Below, piece after piece: positions 44,838 through 54,100 of a stretch of 59,787 nt of DNA. This DNA is from Streptomyces lavendofoliae (GTDB lineage: Bacteria > Actinomycetota > Actinomycetes > Streptomycetales > Streptomycetaceae). The translations under genes and the position numbers were made by a program. Under the pieces are notes generated by a model. It was not told the DNA's origin. It made no database searches and saw nothing but the letters and a program-made list of their open reading frames with translations. The stretch covers positions 1 through 59,787 of the forward strand of contig NZ_BMTP01000023.1 of the NCBI RefSeq assembly GCF_014649735.1, read 5' to 3'. How positions within the stretch are numbered: position 1 is the stretch's first letter; each line of letters starts with the position of its first letter.

Positions 44838-47069
44838 CTAGCGCGGCGCCGGGAACAGCGCCGCGCCGGCCCCGCCCAGCGACGGGGCCGGGCAGCGGTC
44901 CTCCGCCGGAACCACGGGCGGCAGGGCCGCCGGGTCCTCGCCCAGGAACAGGTGCCGCACCACCCGCTCGGCGGCGTGCCCGTCGTCGTACGGACAGAAA
45001 CGCGCCCGGAACGCGGCGCGCAGCTGAGCGGAGCGGGAGCCCCGCCAGTGGCCGGTGACGAAGATGTCGATCAGCTCGTCCTCGGTGCGGGCGACCGCTC
45101 CCGGCGGGAACGCCCGCAGGTCGAAGTAGGTGCCCCGGGTGGCGTCGTACGCCGTCCAGTCCTCGGTGTGCACGACGATCGGCCGGTCGAGGCCCGCGTA
45201 GTCGAACATCAGGGACGAGTAGTCCGTCAGCAGCACGTCCGACGCCAGGCACAGCTCCTGCACCGAAGGGTGCCCCGACACGTCGATGATCCGGGGGTTG
45301 CCGTACGCGGTGGCGGGCGCGCCGTGCGTGGGGTGCGGGCGGGCCAGGACCACGAAGCGCGGCCCGAGGGCCAGCGCCAGCCGCTCCAGGTCGAGCAGGT
45401 GCGGCTGGGGGTGCGCGTAGTCGCGGTGCGTGGGGGCGTACAGGATCGCGGTGTGCCCCTCGGGGACGCCCAGCGACTCGCGCAGCAGGGCCACGTCGGA
45501 GGCGGTCGCGCGCTGGAAGACGTCGTTGCGCGGCGAGCCGAACTCCAGGGTGCGGTAGGCGGCCGGGTAGACCCGCTCCCAGACCAGGCTGGAGTGCCGG
45601 TTGGCGGACACCAGGGCGTCCCACTTGTCGATGTTGCGCAGCAGCTGCGCGAAGTTCATGCCCCGTCCCGCCGCCGGCCGGAACTGGAGGTCCAGCCCCA
45701 TGTGTTTCAGCGGTGTGCCGTGCTGTGTCTGGATCAGCAGCTGACCGCGCCGCTTGACCAGCCGCCGGTCGAAGTTGACGTTGTTGACCAGGTACTTGGA
45801 GCGGGCCAGCGCCGTCCAGTACGCCGCCGACCCCGGGCGCAGCCTGCGCGTCGCGGGCGGCACCGTGTGGGCGTGCTCGGGCGCGCAGATCCAGGCCGTC
45901 CGCACGTGCGGGGCCAGCTCCCGCACCCGCTCCTCGATCGCGGCCGGGCTGCACGCGTAACCGCCGTTCCAGTAGGCGGCGAACACCGCCCGGTCCGCGC
46001 GCACCGGCAGGCACAGCTGGACCCGGTAGTGCAGCTGGAGCAGCGCGCCGCGCACCGCCCGCGCGGTCCACGACGCGTACCGCCCGGCCCGCTTGCGGAA
46101 CACGCGGGCCGCCATGACCGCGCGGTACGTACGGTGGCAGCCCAGCCGGACCAGCGCGTGCCGCAGCCGGGTGGTGAACTTCGGCGTGGCGCCCGGTGTC
46201 CGGAAGCGGCGGTAGTGGCGGCGGGCGCGGCGGAAGAAGTCGGCGCGGGTGCCGCGCGGGAGGCGACCGGGGGCGGAGAACACGGACGTGAAGTGGTCGG
46301 CCATGCGACGGAACAGCACCGGCCGCCAGCGCGCCAGCTCGGGACGGGCGTCGATGAACGCGAAGACCCGCTCGTACTGCTCGAACAGGTCGAAGTGCCG
46401 TGGGCTGGTGGTGCGCAGGATGGAGCCGGTGCGGCGCTGGCGGTAGTGGACGCAGACCCGGTCCAGGGTGGCGATCGACCCGGCCGCCATCAGCGCCGGG
46501 TACGTCCACGGGGTGTCCTCGTAGAAGCCCGGAGCGAAGGTGAACCCCTCGCGCTCCAGGAACTCCCGCTTGTACGCCTTGTTCCACACCACCATCAGGA
46601 CCTTCAGCAGCCCCGGCCGCTCGGTCAGCGGGAACGGCGCCGGGCCGGCCTGCGTGAGGTGGCTGCGGAACTCGTGGCGCACCGCCTGGCCCGACCAGTA
46701 CACGCGCGCGTAGTCGTACACCAGCAGCTCGGGCGAGCCGGTCTCCTTGAGGCGGTCCGCCACGGCCTGAAGGGCACCCGGTACGAAGGTGTCGTCACCG
46801 TCCAGGAAGAGGACGTAGTCGCCGGTCGCGCGGGCGAGCCCGGCGTTGCGGGCCGGTCCCAGGCCGGCGTTCTCGGGCAGGTGGACGGCGACGACCCGGC
46901 GGTCGCGGGCGGCGAACTCGTCGATCACCGCCCCGCAGCCGTCGGGCGAGCAGTCGTCCACGGCGATCAGTTCCAGGTCCTCGAAGGACTGGGTGAGCAC
47001 CGACTCCAGGCACTCGTGCAGATACGCCTGGACCTTGTACGCGGGGACGATGACGCTGAACCGGGGCAT
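44838..47069 (-). CDS. TagF-like CDP-polyol phosphotransferase fused to an intact GT2 domain
   Basis: A 743-aa protein. The N-terminal GT2 (about 1-230) is complete: FSVIVPAYKVQAYLHECLES, VDDCSPDGCG, NAGLGPARNAGLA, LFLDGDDTF and YEDTPWTYPALM. A linker is followed by the CDP-glycerol glycerophosphotransferase domain (about 370-735: KYLVNNVNFDRRLVKRRG, IQTQHGTPLKHMG, GSPRNDVF, YAPTHRDYA, LLTDYSSLMFDYAGLDRPIV, TRGTYFD). It can both add a sugar and polymerise polyol-phosphate. It is a paralogue of the 40914-43142 protein, which has a decayed N-terminal domain, and is oriented toward it. Confidence 0.94.
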   Translation of the reverse strand: MPRFSVIVPAYKVQAYLHECLESVLTQSFEDLELIAVDDCSPDGCGAVIDEFAARDRRVVAVHLPENAGLGPARNAGLARATGDYVLFLDGDDTFVPGALQAVADRLKETGSPELLVYDYARVYWSGQAVRHEFRSHLTQAGPAPFPLTERPGLLKVLMVVWNKAYKREFLEREGFTFAPGFYEDTPWTYPALMAAGSIATLDRVCVHYRQRRTGSILRTTSPRHFDLFEQYERVFAFIDARPELARWRPVLFRRMADHFTSVFSAPGRLPRGTRADFFRRARRHYRRFRTPGATPKFTTRLRHALVRLGCHRTYRAVMAARVFRKRAGRYASWTARAVRGALLQLHYRVQLCLPVRADRAVFAAYWNGGYACSPAAIEERVRELAPHVRTAWICAPEHAHTVPPATRRLRPGSAAYWTALARSKYLVNNVNFDRRLVKRRGQLLIQTQHGTPLKHMGLDLQFRPAAGRGMNFAQLLRNIDKWDALVSANRHSSLVWERVYPAAYRTLEFGSPRNDVFQRATASDVALLRESLGVPEGHTAILYAPTHRDYAHPQPHLLDLERLALALGPRFVVLARPHPTHGAPATAYGNPRIIDVSGHPSVQELCLASDVLLTDYSSLMFDYAGLDRPIVVHTEDWTAYDATRGTYFDLRAFPPGAVARTEDELIDIFVTGHWRGSRSAQLRAAFRARFCPYDDGHAAERVVRHLFLGEDPAALPPVVPAEDRCPAPSLGGAGAALFPAPR

Positions 47070-47206
47070 GGCCCGGGAACGTCGGATGAACCGACCGGGT
47101 TACGCCCGCCGTGGCATACGGGGGACCCGGTAGCTCACCTGTACCTCACTCACCCGACGCGGCCCGACGCGCCCCGGCGGCGCCCCGGCGGCGCGTCGGA
47201 TGACCG

Positions 47207-48145
47207 TCATTTGACCGCGCCGGCCATCACGCCGGAGACGAACTGCCGCTGGAAGGCGAAGAACACGGCGAGCGGTATCACCATCGACACGAACGCGCCG
47301 GGCGCCAGAATGTCGATGTTGTTGCCGAACTGCCGCACCTGCTGCTGGAGCGCGACCGTGATCGGCGGCGACTCGGAGTCCGCGAAGATCAGCGCGACCA
47401 GCATGTCGTTCCACACCCACAGGAACTGGAAGATGCCCAGCGAGGCGATGGCCGGTCCGCCGAGCGGCATGACCACCCGGGTGAACAGCCGGATCTCGCC
47501 CGCCCCGTCCAGCCGGGCGGCCTCCAGCAGCTCGCGCGGGATCTCCGCGAAGAAGTTCCGCAACAGGAAGATCGCGAACGGCAGGCCGAACGCCACGTGG
47601 AACAGGACGACCCCGAGCGTCGTCTCGAAGATGCCGACCGCCCCGAACAGCTCCGAGACGGGGACGAGTGCCACCTGCACCGGCACCACCAGCAGCCCCA
47701 CGACCACCAGGAACCACCAGTCCCGGCCGGGGAACTCCAGCCACGCGAACGCGTACCCGGCCAGCGACCCGATCACCACGACCAGGACGGTCGCGGGCAC
47801 GGTGATCAGGACCGTGGACAGCAGGGAGCCGGTGATCGTGTCGTTCTCGAGGATGCGGGCGTAGTTGGTGGTGGTCAGCTGCGCCGGCGCCGTGAACACC
47901 TTCCACCAGCCGCTCGCGTTCATGTCGGCGGGATCGCGTAGCGAGGACAGCAGCAGCCCCACCGTCGGCATCAGCCAGAACAGCGCGACCAGGACGAGGA
48001 AGACCCGCATCGCCCCGCCCCCGGCCCGGGCGGCGAGACGGGTGGCGAGACGGCCTGCGGGGCGTCCGGCGGGGCTTGTGGCGGGACTGCCGGCGGCCCG
48101 GCCGGCGGGACGTGCGGCGGGGCTCCGCCGGGCGCTGCCGCTCAT
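47207..48145 (-). CDS. Carbohydrate ABC transporter permease (MalG-like)
   Basis: A 312-aa permease. An Ala/Arg/Pro-rich N-terminal tail (about 45 residues, repeats of AGRPAGR) precedes six TM helices and the EAA loop ELLEAARLDGAGEIRLFTRVVMPLGG. It overlaps the MalF-type gene by 4 bp (ATGA), which fixes the start; the frame stays open upstream only as a shadow. It is the last gene of the importer operon. No ATPase gene is present, so a shared MsiK-type ATPase elsewhere probably energises it, as is usual for Streptomyces sugar importers. Confidence 0.94.
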   Translation of the reverse strand: MSGSARRSPAARPAGRAAGSPATSPAGRPAGRLATRLAARAGGGAMRVFLVLVALFWLMPTVGLLLSSLRDPADMNASGWWKVFTAPAQLTTTNYARILENDTITGSLLSTVLITVPATVLVVVIGSLAGYAFAWLEFPGRDWWFLVVVGLLVVPVQVALVPVSELFGAVGIFETTLGVVLFHVAFGLPFAIFLLRNFFAEIPRELLEAARLDGAGEIRLFTRVVMPLGGPAIASLGIFQFLWVWNDMLVALIFADSESPPITVALQQQVRQFGNNIDILAPGAFVSMVIPLAVFFAFQRQFVSGVMAGAVK

Positions 48146-49491
48146 CGCCGGGTCTCCTTCCGTATGCGGCGGATGTTGAAGAACATCACCGGGATCACCA
48201 GCAGCAGGAGCAGTACGGAGATGGCGCTGCCCACACCCAGGTGGGCGTCCGTGCCGAACGACGAGCGGTAGAGCTGGAGCGCGAGCACGTTCGCGTCGTC
48301 CTGCACCGAACCGGGCGCGATGATGAACACCAGGTCGAAGATCTTCAGGACATTGATCATCAACGTGACCAGGACGACCGCGAGGACCGGCGCCAGCAGC
48401 GGGACCGTCACCCGGCGGAAGACCTGCCATTCGTTGGCGCCGTCCACCCGGGCCGCCTCCAGCAGCTCGCGCGGCAGGCCCGCCAGCCCGGCGGCGATCA
48501 GCACCATCGCGAAGCCCGCCCACATCCAGACGTAACTGCCGATGATCGCCGGGGTGACCAGCGACGGACCGAGCCAGTCCACCCCGTTGTACCGCTCCCG
48601 GAAGTTGCTCTCCGGCAGCCGCAGGAGGGCCCCGTCCGCCTCCTTCGGCAGGGTGAAGGTGCCGTCGGCGGACGCCGACGCCGTGGCCACGACCCTGCCG
48701 TCCTTCACCGCCTCCACCTTCAGCCCCTTCAGGCCCAGTTCCTCGGCGTCGACGGAGTTGGGCCTCCCGCCGCCACCCCGGGTGAAGTCCAGCCAGGCGG
48801 TCCCCGTCACCCCGCCCCCGCCCGCCGGCGGTGCCTTCGCCGGCTCCGCGTCCTCGGGCATGTCCCGCGGGGCCACCCCGATCAGCGGCAGCAGAGCGGG
48901 CGTACCCGCCCTGACGGGCTCCTTGGTGACGAACGCGCCGCCGCCCGCCGCCTCCAGCGGGTGCACGGGCAGCGGCCGGGCCTTCGGGTAGCCCGCCGAC
49001 TCGGCGAACGTGTCGTGCACGCCCACCCAGACCGCGTTGGCGACACCTCGGTCCGGGTCCTGCTCGTACACCAGCCGGAAGATGATCCCGGCGGCCAGCA
49101 TCGAGATGGCCATCGGCATGAAGACGATCAGCTTGAAGGCCGTTCCCCACCGCACCCGTTCGGTCAGGACCGCGAAGATCAGCCCGAGGGCGGTGGCCAC
49201 GGTCGGCGCGACCACCACCCAGACGGCGTTGTTCCTCACGGCCGTGAGGATCGTGTCGTCGGTGAAGATCTCGACGTAGTTGTCCAGGCCGGCGAAGCCG
49301 CTGCCCGCCTGGTCCAGGAAGGACCGGTAGACCGAGTACCCGATCGGGTAGACCACGAGCGCGCCCAGCAGCACCAGCGCGGGCAGCAGGAAGCCGGCCG
49401 CGACGAGCACACGGGTGCCGGTGACGCTCTTGCGAGGACCCGGGGGCGCCGGCCGCACGGCCGCCGCGCCCCCCGTTGCCGGCGCCGTCAT
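48142..49491 (-). CDS. Carbohydrate ABC transporter permease (MalF-like) with extracellular inserted domain
   Basis: A 449-aa permease. The core is standard: TM1 (AAGFLLPALVLLGALVVYPI), TM2, TM3, then TM4 onward with the EAA loop ELLEAARVDGANEWQVFRRVTVPLL. Between TM3 and TM4 there is an insert of about 150 residues (156-307). Its second half (about 226-297) reads like a carboxypeptidase-regulatory/CnaB beta-sandwich (GLKGLKVEAVKDGRVVATAS and SADGTFTLPKEADGALLRLP). The position equals the P2 loop of E. coli MalF, which contacts the binding protein. It lies 4 bp after the binding-protein gene. Confidence 0.94.
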   Translation of the reverse strand: MTAPATGGAAAVRPAPPGPRKSVTGTRVLVAAGFLLPALVLLGALVVYPIGYSVYRSFLDQAGSGFAGLDNYVEIFTDDTILTAVRNNAVWVVVAPTVATALGLIFAVLTERVRWGTAFKLIVFMPMAISMLAAGIIFRLVYEQDPDRGVANAVWVGVHDTFAESAGYPKARPLPVHPLEAAGGGAFVTKEPVRAGTPALLPLIGVAPRDMPEDAEPAKAPPAGGGGVTGTAWLDFTRGGGGRPNSVDAEELGLKGLKVEAVKDGRVVATASASADGTFTLPKEADGALLRLPESNFRERYNGVDWLGPSLVTPAIIGSYVWMWAGFAMVLIAAGLAGLPRELLEAARVDGANEWQVFRRVTVPLLAPVLAVVLVTLMINVLKIFDLVFIIAPGSVQDDANVLALQLYRSSFGTDAHLGVGSAISVLLLLLVIPVMFFNIRRIRKETRR

Positions 49492-49495
49492 GGCG

Positions 49496-50992
49496 TCAGC
49501 TCTTGCCCTTGTAGGCCTTGACCGCGTCGGCCTCCAGCCTGGCCTGCGTCCCCGCGACGTCCTTCGGGTTCTTCAGGAAGTCCTGGAGCGCCTTCCACTC
49601 GCCCTTGCCTGGCGTGCCGCCGAAGGACTGCGGCATCTGGTCCGACATGTCGAAGCGGAAGTCGTCACCGGCCGCGATGAGCGCCTCGCCGATGTCGCGC
49701 TGGACGTCGTTCGGGTACGCCGCCGGGTCCATCGCCTTGTTGGGCGAGATGAAGCCGCCCTCGCCCGCCCAGATCCGCGCGGCGTCCGGCGAGGCGAGGA
49801 ACGTCAGTAGCGCCTGGGTGGCGGGCTTGTCGGTCAGCGCGACCGCCACGTCCCCGCCGGTGACCACCGGCGCCTCGGCGCCCACCGCCGGGAACGGGAA
49901 CGCCTTGGCGTCCGTACCGACCTTCGCCTCGGTCTGCGCGATGTTGATCGAGACGAAGTCGCCCTCGAAGACCATCCCGGCCTTCGGCGCGTCCCCGCCG
50001 GTGAACGTCTGCGTCACGGACGCCGGGAACTCCGTCTGCAGCGCGCCCGCCGCACCGCCCGCGATCAGGTTCGGCTTGCCGAACACCTCCGCGAGGGTGG
50101 TGAGCGCCTGCTTGACGGACGGGTCGGTCCACGGGATCTCGTGGGCGGCCAGCCGGTCGTACTTCTGCGGACCCGCCTGCGAGAGGTAGACGTTCTCGAA
50201 CCAGTCCGTGAGGGTCCAGCCGTCCGCGCCCCCGACCGAGAAGGGCGTCACCCCGGAGGCGGAGACCGTCTCCGCGGTGGACAGCAGCTCCTTCCACGTC
50301 TTCGGCTCGCTCACCCCCGCGTTCTCGAAGACCGCGGTGTTGTACCAGATCAGCGACTTGTTCGCGGCCTTGAAGTACACGCCGTACTGCGTGCCGTCGA
50401 CCGCCCCGAGGTCCTGCCAGCCCTTGGAGTAGTTCTTGGCCAGCTGCGCCTTGGCCTCCGGACCGGCCGGCTTGGCCCACTTGCGCTCCACGGCCTGCTT
50501 CAGCGCGCCCACCTGCTGGAGCATGGCCACGTCCGGCGGGGCACCGCCCGCGATCTTCGTACCGATGTAGTTGAGCATCGCGTCCTGCGTCGGTACGTAG
50601 GCGACCTCCGCCCCGGTGCGCTTCTCGAACTCGTCGAGGACCTTTGTGAACGCCTGCTGCTCCGGGCCCGTCCACACCGCCACGACCTGGACCTTCTGGC
50701 CGTCCAGCTTGGGCAGCCGGACACTCGCCGCGCCGGTTCCGGTGCTCTTGTCCGGCTCGGGGCCGCCCCCGCCGCCGTCGCCGTCACCGCAGCCGGCGAG
50801 GACGAGGGCGCAGAGGGCCGCCATCGCCACGGAGGCCCGGCGTGCCGTGCGTGCCTCGCGTGACGTACGAGCCGTGGCCGGCGTGGCCGCCGTACGGGCG
50901 TCGCCCGCCTCGCCCGTCCCTGCCGTCCCGCGGCTCCCGCGTGCCCTGAGTGCCCTGAGTGCCCTGCGTGTCCGAAGAGTTGTGCGCATCAC
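49496..50992 (-). CDS. Sugar-type extracellular solute-binding lipoprotein
   Basis: A 498-aa lipoprotein. A long Arg/Ala/Thr-rich n-region (about 55 residues) precedes MAALCALVLAGCGDG, with the lipidated Cys at 68. The mature part is a family-1 sugar-binding fold (VVAVWTGPEQQAFTKVLDEF ... GAVDGTQYGVYFKAANKSL ... PFPAVGAEAPVVTGGDVAVAL). GTG 50992/ATG 50989 is the chosen start since no nearer start has a signal n-region or RBS. A 9-bp tandem repeat (GTGCCCTGA, three copies at 50940-50966) codes for RAL units in the n-region. First gene of the operon; the sugar is unknown. Confidence 0.93.
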   Translation of the reverse strand: MMRTTLRTRRALRALRARGSRGTAGTGEAGDARTAATPATARTSREARTARRASVAMAALCALVLAGCGDGDGGGGGPEPDKSTGTGAASVRLPKLDGQKVQVVAVWTGPEQQAFTKVLDEFEKRTGAEVAYVPTQDAMLNYIGTKIAGGAPPDVAMLQQVGALKQAVERKWAKPAGPEAKAQLAKNYSKGWQDLGAVDGTQYGVYFKAANKSLIWYNTAVFENAGVSEPKTWKELLSTAETVSASGVTPFSVGGADGWTLTDWFENVYLSQAGPQKYDRLAAHEIPWTDPSVKQALTTLAEVFGKPNLIAGGAAGALQTEFPASVTQTFTGGDAPKAGMVFEGDFVSINIAQTEAKVGTDAKAFPFPAVGAEAPVVTGGDVAVALTDKPATQALLTFLASPDAARIWAGEGGFISPNKAMDPAAYPNDVQRDIGEALIAAGDDFRFDMSDQMPQSFGGTPGKGEWKALQDFLKNPKDVAGTQARLEADAVKAYKGKS

Positions 50993-51100
50993 TGCCCCGT
51001 TCTCTTCCGTGCGCGTACGCGTACCGTCCGTCAGGTCTACGCCCGGCGTACGGGGGCCGCAATACCGCCTTCCGTGTCAAGTCGGGTTTCGTGATCCGGT

Positions 51101-51127
51101 CGTGACGTGCCGTCGGCCGTCGTCACG
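51101..51127. promoter_or_regulatory. Inverted repeat CGTGACG-N13-CGTCACG upstream of the sugar importer
   Basis: Perfect 7-bp arms (51101-51107 and 51121-51127) lie about 110 bp before the binding-protein start. It could be an operator of the importer operon. No local regulator gene is present, so the regulator would act in trans. Confidence 0.35.
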
Positions 51128-51130
51128 CCC

Positions 51131-51147
51131 GGCCGCCGGGGGCGGCC
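51131..51147 (-). terminator. Hairpin after the FHA/FtsK-like gene
   Basis: GGCCGCC (51131-51137) pairs with GGCGGCC (51141-51147) around GGG, directly after the stop codon at 51149 on the minus strand. Confidence 0.55.
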
Positions 51148-51148
51148 G

Positions 51149-54100
51149 TCACGTCCGCGCGGCCGGTACGAGCGGCGGCACCGGTGTCGCCCCGACCGAG
51201 CGGGCCGCCCGGTCCAGCGCGCTGGCCAGCAGCGCGAGGTCCGTCGGGCCGTTGCCCAGCTCCCGCACCGGGCGCCGGGTGGGCGGATCGCCCATGCGCT
51301 CCCACTCCAGCGGCACCACGGTGGGCCGCTGCGTGGCCGTCCGGGGGATGCGCCCGGTGACCCGGCCCGCCTGGAACGGCGTCACCCGGCCGTCCGGGTG
51401 CCCCAGCCGGCCGCGCCCCGGAGCCGGGACGTCCGGTCCTGGGGAGGCCGGCGGGGCGTCCAGCACCACCCGCAGCCGGGCCTGGCGGGCCAGCTCCGTG
51501 TCGACCGTGCGGTCCGGCCGGGCGGACGTCACCACCAGGTGCACGCCCAGCCGGTGGCCGTCGCGGGCCACGGCCTCCAGGGCCCGCACCACGGACCCGG
51601 CGGCGGGGCGCCCGGGGCTGCCGAGCGCGGGCGCCACCAGCGCGTCGTAGTCGTCGACCAGGACGACCAGGCGCGGCAGCGGGGGCGGCGCCTCCTCCCG
51701 CGCCGTACGGGCGGCGGGGCGCAGCCGCAGGGTGCCGGTGGACGCCGCGTCGGGGCCGTCCGGCTCGCCGGGGCCGGCGGACCGGCCCGCAGGCGGGTCC
51801 ACGGGGCGGTGCGGGCCCGTGTCCAGAGGGCGGCGAGGCCCGACCATGCGGTCCGCGACCTCCCGCTGGGTGTGCCACTCGGTGAACTCCTGGCGGCCGA
51901 GCAGCTCCGCCCGGCGCTTCAGCTCCGCCCCGAGGGCCTGCGCGAACGCGCGCATCCGCACCGGGTCGGAGGCCACCAGGTGCTCGGTCGCGTGCGGCAG
52001 CTCGGTGCAGGGCGCGAGACCCTCGCCGCGCTCGCCGCCCGCGCCGTCGACCAGGAGCAGGCCCAGCCGGTCCGGGCGGGACGCGGCGGCCAGGGAGGCG
52101 GCGACGGAACGCAGCAGCTCCGTGCGGCCGCTGCCCGCGGGCCCCTCGATCAGCAGGTGCGGGCCCTCCGTGATGAGGTCCACCGACACGGGGCCGCGCG
52201 GGCCGGTGCCCAGCACGGCGGTGCCGTCCGGGGCGGACGCCCAGCGGGCCATCAGGGACGCGGGCGTCGCGCGGGCCAGCCCCAGCTCGTCCAGGAGCCG
52301 CGAGGCCGGCGGCAGGGGTACGGCGGTCCGGCCCCGGGGGACGGTGCCGGCGGCCCAGGTGCTCCCGGCGTGCTCGTCGCGCTCCGCCCGCAGCGGGGCG
52401 AGCGCCCGGGCGAACCGCTCGGCCCAGGCGGCGGACACCGCGTCGACGGTGCCGACCGTGCCGTGGCCGGCGGGCCGCCCGCCCGCCGTACGCATCAGCC
52501 GCAGCGCCGTCGCCACGTCGCCGGACAGCAGCGCTGCCGCCCCGCACTCGCGGAACGCGAGCGACGCGGCGCACGCCGTCTCGTACGTCTCCGTGACCGG
52601 TGACAGCGGCGAGGCGGCCGGTGTCTCGGCCAGGCACACCAGGTGGATGCCGGCCGCCGCGCCCGCCCCGGCGAGCCGTGCCGTCGTCTCGCGCAGCGCG
52701 GCCGAACCGGGGTCGCCGTCCACGACGACCACCGTGTAGGTCCCGTCCGCCGTGGCGTGCCGCGCGGCGGCCTCCGCGACGGCGTTGCGGTCGGCGCCGG
52801 CCCAGCCGGGCCCGAGCGGTCCGTCGTCCAGCCGGCGGGTGAGCTCGGCGGTGCGGGCCGCCGCCTGCTCCGGGTCGTACGCCAGCAGCAGCCGGCAGTC
52901 CTGGCCGTGGGCGGGGCGCGTGTGGGGCAGCCAGCCGAGCCAGCTCCAGTCGCGCGTGCGGCCCGCGCTGCTGATCAGCACGATCTCCAGGTCGGTGGGC
53001 GCGTGGAGCGCGACGAGCTGCGCCACCACGGAGCGGGTCAGGCCGAGGAGCCGGGCGCGGGGCCCGGCGAGCCCGAGCGACCCCGCTTCGCGCAGCCCCA
53101 CGGTGACCGGTACGGCGGGCAGGTCGGCCCGCTCGGTGGTGCCGAGCCGCACGGCGAGGGCCTCCGGGTGACCGGCGTCCCGCTCCCACAGGCGCGGGCC
53201 GGGGCCGAGCGCGGTGAGCAGCACGGTGGCGGGGTCGGGCCAGGTCTCGTGGACGGCGCCGCCCCCCGGGGCGGCGGGACCGGGCCCCGCCGGCGGCTCG
53301 GCGGACCCGTCGGGCCGCCCGCCCGCGAGCCGCCGCGCCCAGGCCCCTATGCCCCGCTTGCGGGCGGGCGCGGCGGTCCCGGGGACGGCGGTGCCGGGGA
53401 CATCGGTGACGGGAGCGCCGGCGCCGGGCGTGGCGCCCTGGCCGGGCGCACCCGCGCGTGCCGGGCCGGTCCCCGCCGGGGCGTCGCCGGTGACGCTCAG
53501 GGTGCCGCCGCCCACGGGCGTGCCGCGGGCCGGGGTGGTCTGCCCCGAGCCGCCCGCCGCCGAGGGGTCGCCCCCGGGCACGGCGCCGTACGCCCCGGGC
53601 CCGCCGTACGCCCCGGGCCCGCCGTCCGGCCGGCCGGCCCCGTCCACGGGGCGGGCCGTCCGCCGCGGCACGCGCGGGTCACCCGCGGCGCCCGCCGGGG
53701 CGTCCTCCGTCCGGGTGGGCGCCGCGCCCGCGCGGGACACCCGGAGGTGCCCCTCGCCGTCGGGCGCGGTGGCCAGCGGCGCGCTGTCGGCCGGGTGCGC
53801 GCCCGTCGTCAGCCGCAGCGACGACTCGCCCAGCCGCAGCAGCGCCCCGGGCGTGAGGCGGACCGGGCGGGTGCCGACCTCGGAGCCGTCCAGGGTGGTG
53901 CCGTTCGTGGAGCCCAGGTCCGCGACCGTGACCCGCCCGTCGTCCGTGACGGTCACGGCGCAGTGCAGCCGGGACACGTCCGGGTCGTCGAGCGGCACGT
54001 CGGCGTCGGCGGAGCGGCCGATGCGGATGCGGCCCGGGTGCAGCAGGTGGACCCCTCCGGCGTCCGGCCCGGCCACCACGTGCAGCCGCGCCGCCGCGCC

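Noticed and set aside
47207..49150. Fusion of the two permeases into one larger protein
   Set aside because: The minus-strand frame stays open upstream of the MalG-like start, but that part is a shadow of the MalF-like gene; the ATGA overlap marks the real start.
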